From Chromera velia (lineage: Eukaryota; Sar; Chromeraceae): a stretch of 42,829 nucleotides of DNA. The notes beneath the pieces were generated by a model that saw only the letters and a program-made list of their open reading frames with translations, did no database searches and was not told the DNA's origin. Positions 31,950 to 41,819 of the stretch are shown piece after piece. A program made the translations under genes and the position numbers. The DNA is taken from the NCBI GenBank assembly GCA_018398765.1, contig JAHBMJ010000649.1, forward strand, positions 1 through 42,829, read 5' to 3'. Position 1 is the first letter of the stretch. Each line of letters starts with the position of its first letter.

Positions 31950-33345
31950 ACCTCCCACCCTGCCGATTAGATCCTCTGCAGACCCCTCCACTCTGCCGGC
32001 CAGACCCCTCTACCCTGTCTGCCAGATTCTCTATAGACCCCCTCACCCTGCCCTCCAGATCCTCTGCAGACCCCCCTATTCTTTCCATCAAATTTCTACA
32101 GACTTCCCCACTCTACCCGCCAGATCCTCTGCACACTTCCCCATTCTGCCTACCAGATCCTGTTCAGACCCCCCCACTCTGCCGGCAAGATCCTCTAAAG
32201 CCCTCCCCGCTCTGTCTGCGAGATCCTCTGCATACTGCCCCACTCTACCTACCAGATCCTCTGCAGATCCACCCACTCTGTCCATCAAATTTCCACAGAC
32301 CTCCCCACTCTGCTGACCAGATCGTCTGTAGACCCCCCCACTCTGCCCACCAGATCCTGTGCAGACCCTCCCACTCTGTCCGTTAAATCTCCACAGACCC
32401 CCTACTCTGCCTGCCAGATCCTCTGCACACTTCCCCACTCTGCCCGTCAAATTTTCATAAACCCCTCCACTCTGCCTGCCAGATCCTCTGCACACTCCCC
32501 CACTCTATCCATCAAAGTTCCACAGTCCCCCCACTCTGCCCACCAGATCCTGTGCACACTTCCTCACTTTGCCTGCGAGATCCTCTGGAGTCCCCCCCAC
32601 TCTGCTTGCGAGATCCTCTGCACACTTCCCCACTCTGCCCATCAAATTTCTATAGACCCCCCCACTCTGCCCGCCAGATCCTCTGCAGACTTCCCCACTC
32701 TTCCCGCTAGGTATTATGCAGACCCTCCCACTCTGCCCATCAAATTTCTACAGACTCTCCCACTTTGCCGACCAGATCTCCTGTAGATCCCCCTACTCTA
32801 CCCATCAGGTATTGTGCAGACTCCCCCACTCTATCAGTCAAATTTCCACAGATCCCCCACTCTGCCCGCCAGATCCTCTGCAGACTCCCCCACTCTATCA
32901 GTCAAATTTCCACAGATCCCCTACTCTGCCTGCCAGATCCTCTGCAGACCCCCCCACTCTGTCCATCAAATTTCCACAGACCCTCTCACTCTGCCCGCCA
33001 GATCCTGTGCAGACTCCTTAACACTGCCTGCCAGATCCTGTCCAGACCGCCTCACTCTACTACCAGATCCTATGCAGACGCACCCACCCACCCCACTCTG
33101 CTGACCAGATCCTCAGCAGAGCCTCTACCCTGATTTGCCCATGAGATCCTCTGCAGACCCCCCTCTTTGCCCACAAGATCCTATTCACCCCCTTCCGCTC
33201 TTCCTGCCAGCAGACCTCCCCTCTTTACTCACCAGCAAACCTCCTCTCTTTACTCGCTAGATCCTCTACAGACCCCCCCCACTCTACCTGCCAAACTTCC
33301 ATAGACCCCTCCAGTCTGCCTGCCAAACTTCCATAGATCCCTTGA
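31950..33345. repeat. 33-35 bp satellite, left arm
   Basis: About forty degenerate units alternate between two types: one contains gccagatcctctgcagaccc, the other catcaaatttccacagaccc, both joined by cccactctg. Proline/serine-rich open frames across it are by-products. CTGCAG and TCTGCA words recur at the unit period. Confidence 0.95.
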
Positions 33346-33775
33346 TCTGTCCGACTGACCACCTCGTCTATGATGATGACACCGACGCTACATCTAGGAG
33401 ATTTATGGGTGTGCAGCTTAACATGACTGGTGATGGCATTCTCGTCTACCAGCACGACTATATCTCCTCGTTCTCTCTTCCTCTAAAGGCGGCTTAAAGT
33501 TTATCGGAGTCTTATCCTGCTAACAAGCCTCTTTTGGTTGATGCTACCTACAAGGAGGACATCGCTCCTCCACTGGCTGCTGCAGGCTCTCGTATCTACA
33601 GGGAGCTCCTCGGTTAAGTTGGATACACAACCCACTGCACCCATCCTAACGTTTCTCTCACCTACAGCTACCTGTCTCACTTCATAGCTGCCCTTACCAA
33701 GCGAACGCTTTACCTGCTCCCACTGTTAGAGCAGCAATACTCTTTTTTTGTTACTGCTACAGGGTAGTCGACTTC
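33346..33775 (+). pseudogene. Ty1/copia reverse-transcriptase relic (left arm)
   Basis: Translation shows copia-like blocks. A LVYDDD motif resembles the YVDD active site. RFMGVQLNMTGDGILVYQHDY corresponds to the copia LGIxI...GIxLxQxxYI block, followed by a YRELLG...VGYTTH...SYLSHF block. In-frame stops (TAA at about 33494 and 33615) interrupt it. It is a decayed fragment without terminal repeats that I can see. The same stops occur in the mirror copy. Confidence 0.55.
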
Positions 33776-34319
33776 ACGGGCCGCTATATAATAAATGCGG
33801 GTATGTCCGCAGTGTATACTGGTTGGTCTTCTGATTGAGACCCCAGTGCTTTCCGGTTATGTGCCCCAGTGCATTTCCACGCAAGCTCATAACATTGTGC
33901 ATCCTCCTACAGAAGACGGAGGTTGCCAAGTGAGGAAGTGTGCATTAACGGAGGGGAGGGGGGGGGGACGATTCTTCCAATGTGGTGGAGGCGTGCTTCT
34001 GGCTGCAGCCTGGCGGTAACCAGAGGGAGAGCGGGCAGTTTTTTGAGTGCGAAGTCCCTTTGATACGTGGACTTCCACCCGCCTGACGGGATACTGGAAC
34101 TGTTCTCTGTTTTGTCTGGCTAGACAGGGAGCTACGGTAGAGAGGCAGATATTCATCGACTGGAGAAAAGAAAGAGCAGAAGTACTACTGACGGTATACC
34201 AGTTGGAAGACCGCTTCCATCAGACGTATGTAAAATCTAACCACAGCCCCAACAATACGATACTGCTATTACTAACTATGGCAGGAAGCCTATCTTGGAA
34301 ACATAGATTCTATCTCATC

Positions 34320-34760
34320 CTATAGGTGTATGACCACCTATAGCTAAAATAAGTAATCATTCCTGAAATTATTTAACTACCTAGGAGTGCCTTAGTTTAC
34401 TTCAATAAAATATGTGACAACCTGGTTAAAACATGAATTAAAATAGCTAGGATTAACTAGTCAGCCATGCAGAACAGGTTATAGTGTTGGTCAGAATAAG
34501 TAACCACATACTCTGAACAACATAGGTAACGATGTCCATAGGTGCAAGCCCGGCAGTGGGAGTGGACCGCAGGTCTAGGCCTGGAACATTAAATCCTATC
34601 CTATCCTATCCTACAGATAAAACAGGTGATCACAGTCAGATCATTCAGCTAGAATACATAACTATCCAAGTACAATACATATAGATGACAACCTAAGTAA
34701 AAATAAATAACTACTCAGCCTGCTTAGAAATGATTAGTCCACACTTATGAACTGGATTGC
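34320..34760. other. AT-rich segment with LINE-like tail (left arm)
   Basis: AT-rich DNA contains, at about 34540-34616, a GC-rich patch (gcaagcccggcagtgggagt) running into attaaatcctatcctatcc, a (TCCTA)n end. Many non-LTR retrotransposons and derived SINEs end in such a tandem pentamer. No reverse transcriptase is present. Identity is suggestive only. Confidence 0.35.
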
Positions 34761-34889
34761 ATACGGTACTTGAAAAACTCCGGAGATCGTACACTCCTCC
34801 ACTCCTCGTTTTCCCTCATACTTTTGCTTCTAGCTTTGCAAAACAACGTATACACTGAAGAACGAACACACAAAACGATGCTGGTAGTA

Positions 34890-36200
34890 CCAGCATCGGC
34901 AATTCCAGGTTAACGTGAAGACTCATGAAGCATGCCCCCCACTTACCGGAGATACAGAGCAGCACCAACGTTGGCCGGCAAGAGGAAAAAAATGAGGTCT
35001 CACTCTCTTACACACACCTATACTCCCACTCCCACGTCCATACTCTGACTCACATTTATTAGTGAACCTCGTGTAGTCGCTCAGTCTTGATCATGCTCGT
35101 AGTCACACAGTCATGCACTTGCAGTCACCTCACACCAAAGCAGATACCTGTTCCACCATGTCCACAGACACGCACGGCCCTCAAAAAACTCTGAAGTTCG
35201 TGCACTCTTCATTCCTTTTCCTCGTTCTTCCGCATGCTTATGCTTTTTTGCAGAACAATACACAGACTGAAAGAGGTATGCATGAAACGATACTGGCAAC
35301 ACCAGTGCCTGCAAGGGCAGAACATCGACTTACAGAGCATACCCACTTGCCGCAGACACACAACAATACCAGTGTCCCAAGCTTCTAGCAGAGTAACACC
35401 AGCGGCGGCAAGGGCGGAACATGCATAAAGACTCATGAAGAATGCCCACCTGTCGCAGACGCACAGCAGTGCCAGTGTCCGCAAGGGTGGGACACGAAGA
35501 CTCATGAAGCACACCCACTCAGTGCAGTCGCACAGGAGCACCAGCGCCGGCAAGATAATGCACACACTGAAACAATGGACACTCAAAACGATACCGGTAG
35601 CACCAGCATCGGCGATGCCGGCTTTACGCAAGGACTCATGAAGCATGCCCGCCCACTTGCCGAAAAGATGCTGAGCAGCACCAACGTTGACAACGAGGTC
35701 TCACTCTCTCACACACGCTTACACTCACACCCACCCTCACATTCATTGGTGAAACTGACGCAATCACACTGAGTCTCATGCTGGTAATTATACAGTCATG
35801 CACTTACTGTCACCTTCCACCAACGCAAGTACCTGTTCTGATATAACCACAGTCACGCACGGCCCTTGAAAAACTCTGAAATTCATGCACTCGTCACCCC
35901 TCCTTTTTCCTCGTTCTTCCTCATGCTTATGCTTCTTTGTAGGATAATGCACACACTGAAAAGACGCATACATGAAACGATACCGGCAGTATCAGCGTCG
36001 GTAAAGGCAGAACGCGAAGACTCATAAAGTGTGCCCAACTTGCAGACTCAACGTAGCACCACCAGCGGCGGCAAGGGGCCGAACGCGAAGACTCACAGAG
36101 CATGCACACTTGCCGCAGACTCAGCGGCACCAACATCAGTCAAGGGCGGAACGCGAAAAACTTACGAAGCATGCACACTTGCCGTAGACACACAGCAGTA
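34890..36200. repeat. Degenerate 70-80 bp subrepeats (left arm and edge)
   Basis: Words such as gaagactcatgaagcatgcc, acttgccgcagacacacagca and accagcgccggcaagg recur about ten times with variable spacing. Longer units also include a cttttgcagaacaatacaca block with a conserved 3' part. Copies extend slightly past the arm border into the unique centre (to about 36200), showing that the repeat family is older than the inversion. Confidence 0.8.
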
Positions 36201-36621
36201 GACGGCGAGCAAGCGTCTGAGCAGACAGTAAAGGAAACCGATGCACTGCACGCACTCGAGCACAGGCGCCTCACGAGTCTGCTGCCTCACTCTCCATGGC
36301 CTCTGGAGGTATTCCCTGCTTCCATGGGATGCCTCCGCACGTCTGCTTACACCGCCCTCTCCCTCCTGGCTGCAGTCAGACTCTGTCAGAGCTACTCTCA
36401 GCCCGCCAGATGGCCGGCTCAGGACGAGTTACCGTGAAGTTAGGGTGCCGGAATTCTTCGCCCTCCTTACTCCCTCCCTCAGCAGCAAGCTGCACCCCTC
36501 CACTTCCCTCCCCTCCCTCCCCCCCCTTTCGTTCTTTCCCCTCTTCCCCTTCCTTCCCCCCCTTTCCGAATTCAACAGGAAGCTGTACCCCTCCACTTCC
36601 CTCCCCTTCCTCCCTCCCTTT
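36200..36621. other. Inner flank, pyrimidine-rich
   Basis: No supported gene. The stretch 36460-36650 is C/T-rich (ccctccacttccctcccc repeated twice, 36495 and 36586). It lies downstream of the glycoprotein-like ORF and partly underlies its Gly/Lys-rich C-terminal tail. Confidence 0.5.
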
Positions 36622-37668
36622 TCATTCTTTCCCCTCCTTCCCTCCCTTTCCGGATTCCCCTGCTCCTACGAAAAACTCGATACAGTCTCGCACTAAAGCC
36701 ACAGCTACGCTGGCAATAAACCCAATGACGGCACCCAAAGCAGCCGAAAGACCAATTATTTCAGTCTCTCGGCGCTCCTGCTTGTTCTGTTCATTCACTG
36801 ACATCAGCAGGCTTGGTCCACGACTTGGATCTTTGGTTTCATGAGGAGCCACAAAGGGTAGAATATTGGACGTTTTGTAAACCGGGGACGTCAAGTTGAA
36901 GAAGAAGGTTGGCCTTTGGGAGTGCCACGGGTAGTAGTGCTCCAGAAATTTTGGTATAGTGAAATCGATCCTTTCTCCCTCCTCCAGGGTGAAGAAGACC
37001 TCTACGGGCGCCTTGTACTTTCATTCCACTCCAAACTTGAGCAAAGCCTGGTAGCCGAACCATGTGTCAACCGTCGCGTTTTTGATAGTGAGGTTGAGGT
37101 AACCCCAGAAGCTATCGAACGTATCGTTGTTGAGCTCGAGAACACATTCTTTGCCTCCACTACACGCGGGTACCCAGTCTGGTGAAGGCTTTGCAAATGT
37201 AGAGTTGCCAACGTTGCCAGCAATGAACTTCACATACTGGATGTTGGAGACGTTGCTGTTGATCGTGAGGTTCACTGTTGGGCATGTTTCATCGAAGAAA
37301 AATCCATAAGATCCTCGCCACTTGAGAAAGAAGCGTGCTTGAAGTGAACGAAGGAAGGAAGGATGGAAGAAAGGAAGGGAGGAAGGGAAGGAAGGAAGGA
37401 AGGAGGGAAGGGGGGCATCTGCGACTGAACGGTTGAAATGCCACCCAATCTCTACTCTGTCGTTACATGAAGAGTTAAAAGAAAGTACCAGTGCTTGGGG
37501 ATGACCCTGGCGGCAAAGAATTTCCCCGAGTTTTGGCATAACAACGCATATCAACACAGCCACACCTACTAATCCGACGATGATACCACATACAATCTGA
37601 GTCAGAGGTTTGCGAGGTAGATCGGTAGCTGGACCAGCTGTTTGAGCATTTTGACTCTGCTCAGACAT
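36622..37668 (-). pseudogene. Two-TM glycoprotein-like ORF with one in-frame TGA
   Basis: From the ATG at 37668 one frame runs 348 codons to 36622 with a single TGA at 37023-37021 (between GVE and KYKAP). The frame stays open and protein-like for 132 codons beyond it. There is an N-terminal TM (VCGIIVGLVGVAVLICVV), then a domain of about 250 residues with roughly eight N-glycosylation sequons (NSS, NLT, NVS, NST, NDT, NAT), then a second TM near the end (GLSAALGAVIGFIASVAVAL). A pyrimidine-rich insert (37340-37430) may be an intron, with donor GTTCAG and acceptor CAAG keeping frame. Family not recognised. Other genes here use TGA as stop, so this is a nonsense mutation, a sequencing error, readthrough, or a shorter 215-residue protein. 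Confidence 0.5.
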
Positions 37669-38120
37669 GGTGACGGCAATGCGCAGACGTTCAGATTAAG
37701 CTCATCTGAAGGGGGAATGTGGTTGTTGAGGACCGCGAAACTCGCTTGTGAGCTGATAATAAGAAAAACGATGGCTGCAATCAATTCAAAAACATAAGGA
37801 AGGCTTGTAACTATGAATTATCGGCTCCTGCCCTGGGAAATAGTCCTGACGCGCGTCGTGCATGCGAAAAGCACAGCGCTTTTTGTGTTGAACCCGCCGC
37901 ATGCAAGTAATTTTAATGATATTAATAATAGGTACACGTGCACCCGTTTGGCTCGACTGACAGATAGCAGCCAGAGACAGCGGCCACAGATAGCGGTTCG
38001 TCGACTGACAGATAGCAGCCATAGACAGCGGTCACAAATAGTGGCTCAAGAAGCGTTCTGCCGAAGAAAGAGTACAAGAACAGCTCTCTCTTTTCACGAA
38101 AGCCTGAATCTGGTAGGATA
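37669..38120. promoter_or_regulatory. Divergent intergenic region inside the cassette
   Basis: These 450 bp separate the two divergent cassette genes and presumably hold both promoters. They contain a short tandem repeat at about 37955-38045 (ctgacagatagcagccatag, twice plus a partial copy). No coding frame is supported. Confidence 0.4.
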
Positions 38121-38813
38121 ATGAATAAGGTACTGCTTGGCCTGTACTTTCTGGTTCTATCCTTTGTTAATGGGGGGTTCTACTTCTCCTCTGTACCTTG
38201 CGATTCAGGGTCCACGATTGCAAATGGTCCTTGCTACATTTTTTACGAATTTATATACTTTACTACCCCTGTAAGTATTCTCCCGCTCCCTTGCCCTGAA
38301 GGGTTTACGAGAGACATAACAACTGGCCTTTGTTGTTCGGAGACACTTGGTTGCTCAGACTTAACTGAGCCTTGCCCTGCCGGGGAGTTTAGAAGTGGCG
38401 TTTGCGTGGCCAACGAAACGTCGGTTGCGACGTCAATTATACCCCGACCGGTTGATTGCCCTTCCACAACCCAGTCAATGACTTGCAAATGCTACTGTAA
38501 GTCAGCAGTACCCTACCAATGAGTGGCTCCCGCATGCTCACTTCATCCCGTACTTATTTCTCCCAAATTTAGTCTCATTCCCATACTTACTTCATCAACA
38601 AAGAATAGGCTTCAATTTTTATTATGTGCAGGTTGTGATAAAGCTTCTGGTGGCCACTGCTACGCTCCGACAGACGAAGTTGGCGAAATCACGCATAATC
38701 ATGGCCCGAACTGTGATAACGATAACCACTGTGCAGACCACGCATGTGTCATGAAATATGGAGGTCGTTGCGGCGGGGATGGGTCCGCCTGGATTTATGC
38801 GGAACGAGCCTGA
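38121..38813 (+). CDS. Small secreted cysteine-rich protein
   Basis: Two exons, 38121-38496 and 38632-38813, join in phase (donor GTAAGT, acceptor TGTGCAG) and give about 185 aa. Residues 1-18 are a textbook signal peptide (MNKVLLGLYFLVLSFVNG). The mature part has more than twenty cysteines, in pairs such as LCCSETLGC and CKCYC. Exon 2 adds a His/Asp/Cys-rich segment (HNHGPNCDNDNHCADHAC) that could bind metal. One sequon (NET) is seen. No family is recognised; it looks like an extracellular or surface protein. The gene lies in the unique centre of the inverted repeat, divergent from the glycoprotein-like ORF. A GTAAGT inside exon 1 (about 38271) could be an alternative donor. Confidence 0.6.
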
Positions 38814-39104
38814 GAGTGGCAGTTGCAGCTCTCGGGCAGATAGATGCTGTTGCACTGCCCAGAGTGGTGTGTGGAGCGCTGTCCCGACGCTTTTGGCTTC
38901 GGTGACAGCGGCAAGTAGGCATGCTTCGTGAGTCTTCGAGGGAAAGAGCTCGGATACTTTGAGGGTGCATAGACACTGATTCATATGTTTTTGTTCTCTC
39001 CAAGGTGCATGGTCATCTGCAGCCACTGGACGGGTTTCAATTCGTGTGTTTGTTCCCTCTGAGGTGTATCGTTCCTGCGACTCTCCCCCTGTCAATGCTG
39101 GTAC
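38814..39104. other. Right inner flank of the cassette
   Basis: No gene is supported. One diverged subrepeat copy (gcggcaagtaggcatgcttc, about 38908) occurs here before the arm proper begins. Confidence 0.4.
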
Positions 39105-40335
39105 TGCTCTTTATATGTGGCAAGTTGGGCACACTTCATGAGTCTTTGCGTTCTACCTTTACCGACGCTGATACTGCCGATATCGTTTCATGTATGCGTC
39201 TTTTCAGTGTGTGCATTATCCTACAAAGAAGTATGAGTGTGAGGAAGAACGAGGAAAAGGAGGAGTGATGAGTAAACGAACCCCAGAGTTTTTTGAGGGC
39301 CGTGCGTGATTGTGGACATATCAGAACAGGTACATGCTTTAGTGTGAGGTGACAGTAAGTGCATGACTGTGTAATTACCAGCATGAGACTCAATGTGATT
39401 GCATCAGTTTCACCAATGAATGTGAGGGTGGGTGTGAGTGTAAGCGTGTGTGAGAGAGTGAGACCTCGTTGTCAACGTTGGTGCTGCTCAGCATCTTTCC
39501 GGCAAGTGGGCGGGCATGCTTCATGAGTCCTTGCGTAAAGCCGGAATCGCCGATACTCGTGCTACCGGTATCGTTTTGAGTGTCCGTTTTTTCAGTGTGT
39601 GCATTATCTTGCCGGCGCTGGTGCTCCTATGCGACTGCACTGAGTGGGCGTGCTTCATGAGTCTTCGTGTCCCACCCTTGCGGACACTGGCACTGCTGTG
39701 CGTCTGCGACAGGTGGGCATTCTTCGTGAGTCTTCGTACATGTTCCGCCCTTGCCGCCGCTGGTGTTACTCTGCTAGAAGCTTGGGACACTGGTATTGTT
39801 GTGCGTCTGCGGCAAGTGGGTATGCTCTGTAAGTCGATGTTCTGCCCTTGCAGGCACTGGTGTTGCCGGTATCGTTTCATGCATACCTCTTTCAGTCTGT
39901 GCATTGTTCTGCAAAAAAGCATAAGCATGCGGAAGAACGAGGAAAAGGAATGAAGAGTGCACGAACTTCAAAGTTTTTTGAGGGCCGTGCATGTCTGTGG
40001 ACATGGTGGAACAGGTATCTGCTTTGTGTGAGGTGACTGCAAGTGCATGACTGTGTGACTACGAGCATGATCAAGACTGAGCGACTACACGAGGTTCACT
40101 AATAAATGTGAGTCAGAGTATGGACGTGGGAGTGGGAGTGTAGGTGTGTGTAAAAGAGTGAGACCTCATTTTTTTCCTCTTGCCGGCCAACGTTGGTGCT
40201 GCTCTATATCTCCGGTAAGTGGGGGGCATGCTTCATGAGTCTTCACGTTAACCTGGAATTGCCGATGCTGGTACTACCAGCATCGTTTTGTGTGTTCGTT
40301 CTTCAGTGTATACGTTGTTTTGCAAAGCTAGAAGC
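39105..40335. repeat. Degenerate subrepeats, right arm
   Basis: This is the mirror copy of the subrepeats at 34890-36055, with words such as ggcatgcttcatgagtcttc repeated. Open frames encoding cysteine-rich peptides (for example at 39516-39953) exist identically in mirror image in the left arm, so they are not independent genes. Confidence 0.8.
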
Positions 40336-40439
40336 AAAAGTATGAGGGAAAACGAGGAGTGGAGGAGTGTACAATCTCCGGAGTTTTTTAAGTACCGTAC
40401 GCAATCCAGTTCATAAGTGTGGACTAATCATTTCTAAGC

Positions 40440-40900
40440 AGGCTGAGTAGTTATTTATTTTTACTTAGGTTGTCATCTATATGTATTGTACTTGGATAGT
40501 TATGTATTCTAGCTGAATGATCTGACTGTGATCACCTGTTTTATCTATAGGATAGGATAGGATAAGATTTAATGTTCCAGGCCTAGACCTGCGGTCCACT
40601 CCCACTGCCGGGCTTGCACCTATGGACATCGTTACCTATGCTGCTCAGAGTATGTGGTTACTTATTCTGACCAACACTATAACCTGTTCTGCATGGCTGA
40701 CTACTTAATCCTAGCTATTTTAATTCATGTTTTAACCAGGTTGTCACATATTTTATTGAAGTAAACTAAGGTACTCTTAGGTGGTTAAATAATTTCAGGA
40801 ATAATTACTTATTTTAGCTATAGGTGGTCATGCACCTATAGGATGAGATAGAATCTATGTTTCTAAGATAGGCTTCCTGCCATAGTTAGTAAAAGCAGTA
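40440..40900. other. AT-rich segment with LINE-like tail (right arm)
   Basis: This is the mirror of 34320-34760. The (TAGGA)n run lies at about 40548-40566, with one fewer perfect unit arrangement than the left copy. Confidence 0.35.
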
Positions 40901-41389
40901 TCATATTGTTGGGGCTGTAGTTAGATTTTACATACGTCTAATGGAAGCGGTCTTCCAACTGGTATACCGTCAGTAGTACTTCTACTCTTTCTTTTCTCCA
41001 GTCGATGAATATCTGCCTCTCTACCGTAGCTCCCTGTCTAGCCAGACAAAACAGAGAACAGTTCCAGTATCCCGTCAGGCAGGTGGAAGTCCACGTATCA
41101 AAGGGACTTCGCACTCAAAAAACTGCCCCCCCTCCCTCTGGTTATCGCCAGGCTGCAGCCAGAAGCACGCCTCCACCACATTGGAAGAATCGTCCCCCCC
41201 CCCTCCCCTCCGTTAATGCACACTTCCTCACTTGGCAACCTCCGTCTTCTGCAGGAGGATGCATAATGTTATGAGCTTGCGTGGGAATGCACTGGGGCAC
41301 ATAACCGGAAAGCACTGGGGTCTCAATCAGAAGACCAACCGGTATACACTGCGGACATACCCGCATTTATTATATAGCGGCCCGTGGAG

Positions 41390-41815
41390 TCGACTACCCT
41401 GTAGCAGTAACAAAAAAAGAGTATTGCTGCTCTAACAGTGGGAGCAGGTAAAGTGTTTGCTCGGTAAGGGCAGCCATGAAGTGAGACAGGTAGCTGTAGG
41501 TGAGGGAAACGTTAGGATGGGTGCAGTGGGTTGTGTATCCAACTTAACCGAGGAGCTTCCTGTAGATACAAGAGCCTGCAGCAGCCAGTGGAGGAGCGAT
41601 GTCCTCCTTGTAGGTAGCATCAACCAAAAGAGGCTTGTTAGCAGGATAAGACTCCAATAAACTTTAAGCCGCCTTTAGAGGAAGAGAGAGCGAGGAGATG
41701 TAGTCGTGCTGGTAGACGAGAATGCCGTCACCAGTCATGTTAAGCTGCACACCCATAAATCTCCCAGATATGGCGTCGGTGTCGTCATCATAGACGAGGT
41801 GGTCAGTCAGACAGA
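41390..41815 (-). pseudogene. Ty1/copia reverse-transcriptase relic (right arm)
   Basis: This is the mirror copy of the relic at 33346-33775. The same two TAA stops are present (in ctttaagccgcc near 41665 and in caacttaaccgagg near 41546), so the coding sequence had already decayed before the arms were duplicated. Confidence 0.55.
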
Positions 41816-41819
41816 TCGG

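Larger units (their letters stand above)
31950..36055. repeat. Left arm of a giant inverted repeat
   Basis: This stretch is the reverse complement of the right arm starting near 39105. Matching points sum to about 75161-75162 across the whole length (for example 33795 with 41366, 35646 with 39516), so there are almost no net length changes over 3.7 kb. The outer edge is set where the satellite begins (about 31950); its partner would lie beyond the window end. Within the arm, in order, are satellite, copia relic, AT-rich DNA with a LINE-like tail, and degenerate subrepeats. Confidence 0.9.

Noticed and set aside
31861-33133. Proline/serine-rich ORFs (SSADPPTLP-type) and their mirror at 42028-42420
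   Set aside because: Translation of the 33-35 bp satellite; the same frames occur in both arms in mirror image and break where unit length varies.
31950-33345. CRISPR-like array
   Set aside because: Units are diverged, contiguous and without unique spacers, in a eukaryotic repeat-rich context; it is a satellite.
35209-35646. Cysteine-rich ORF repeated at 39516-39953
   Set aside because: It lies in degenerate subrepeats, runs through several of them, and is present only as mirror copies; no signal peptide or splice context.
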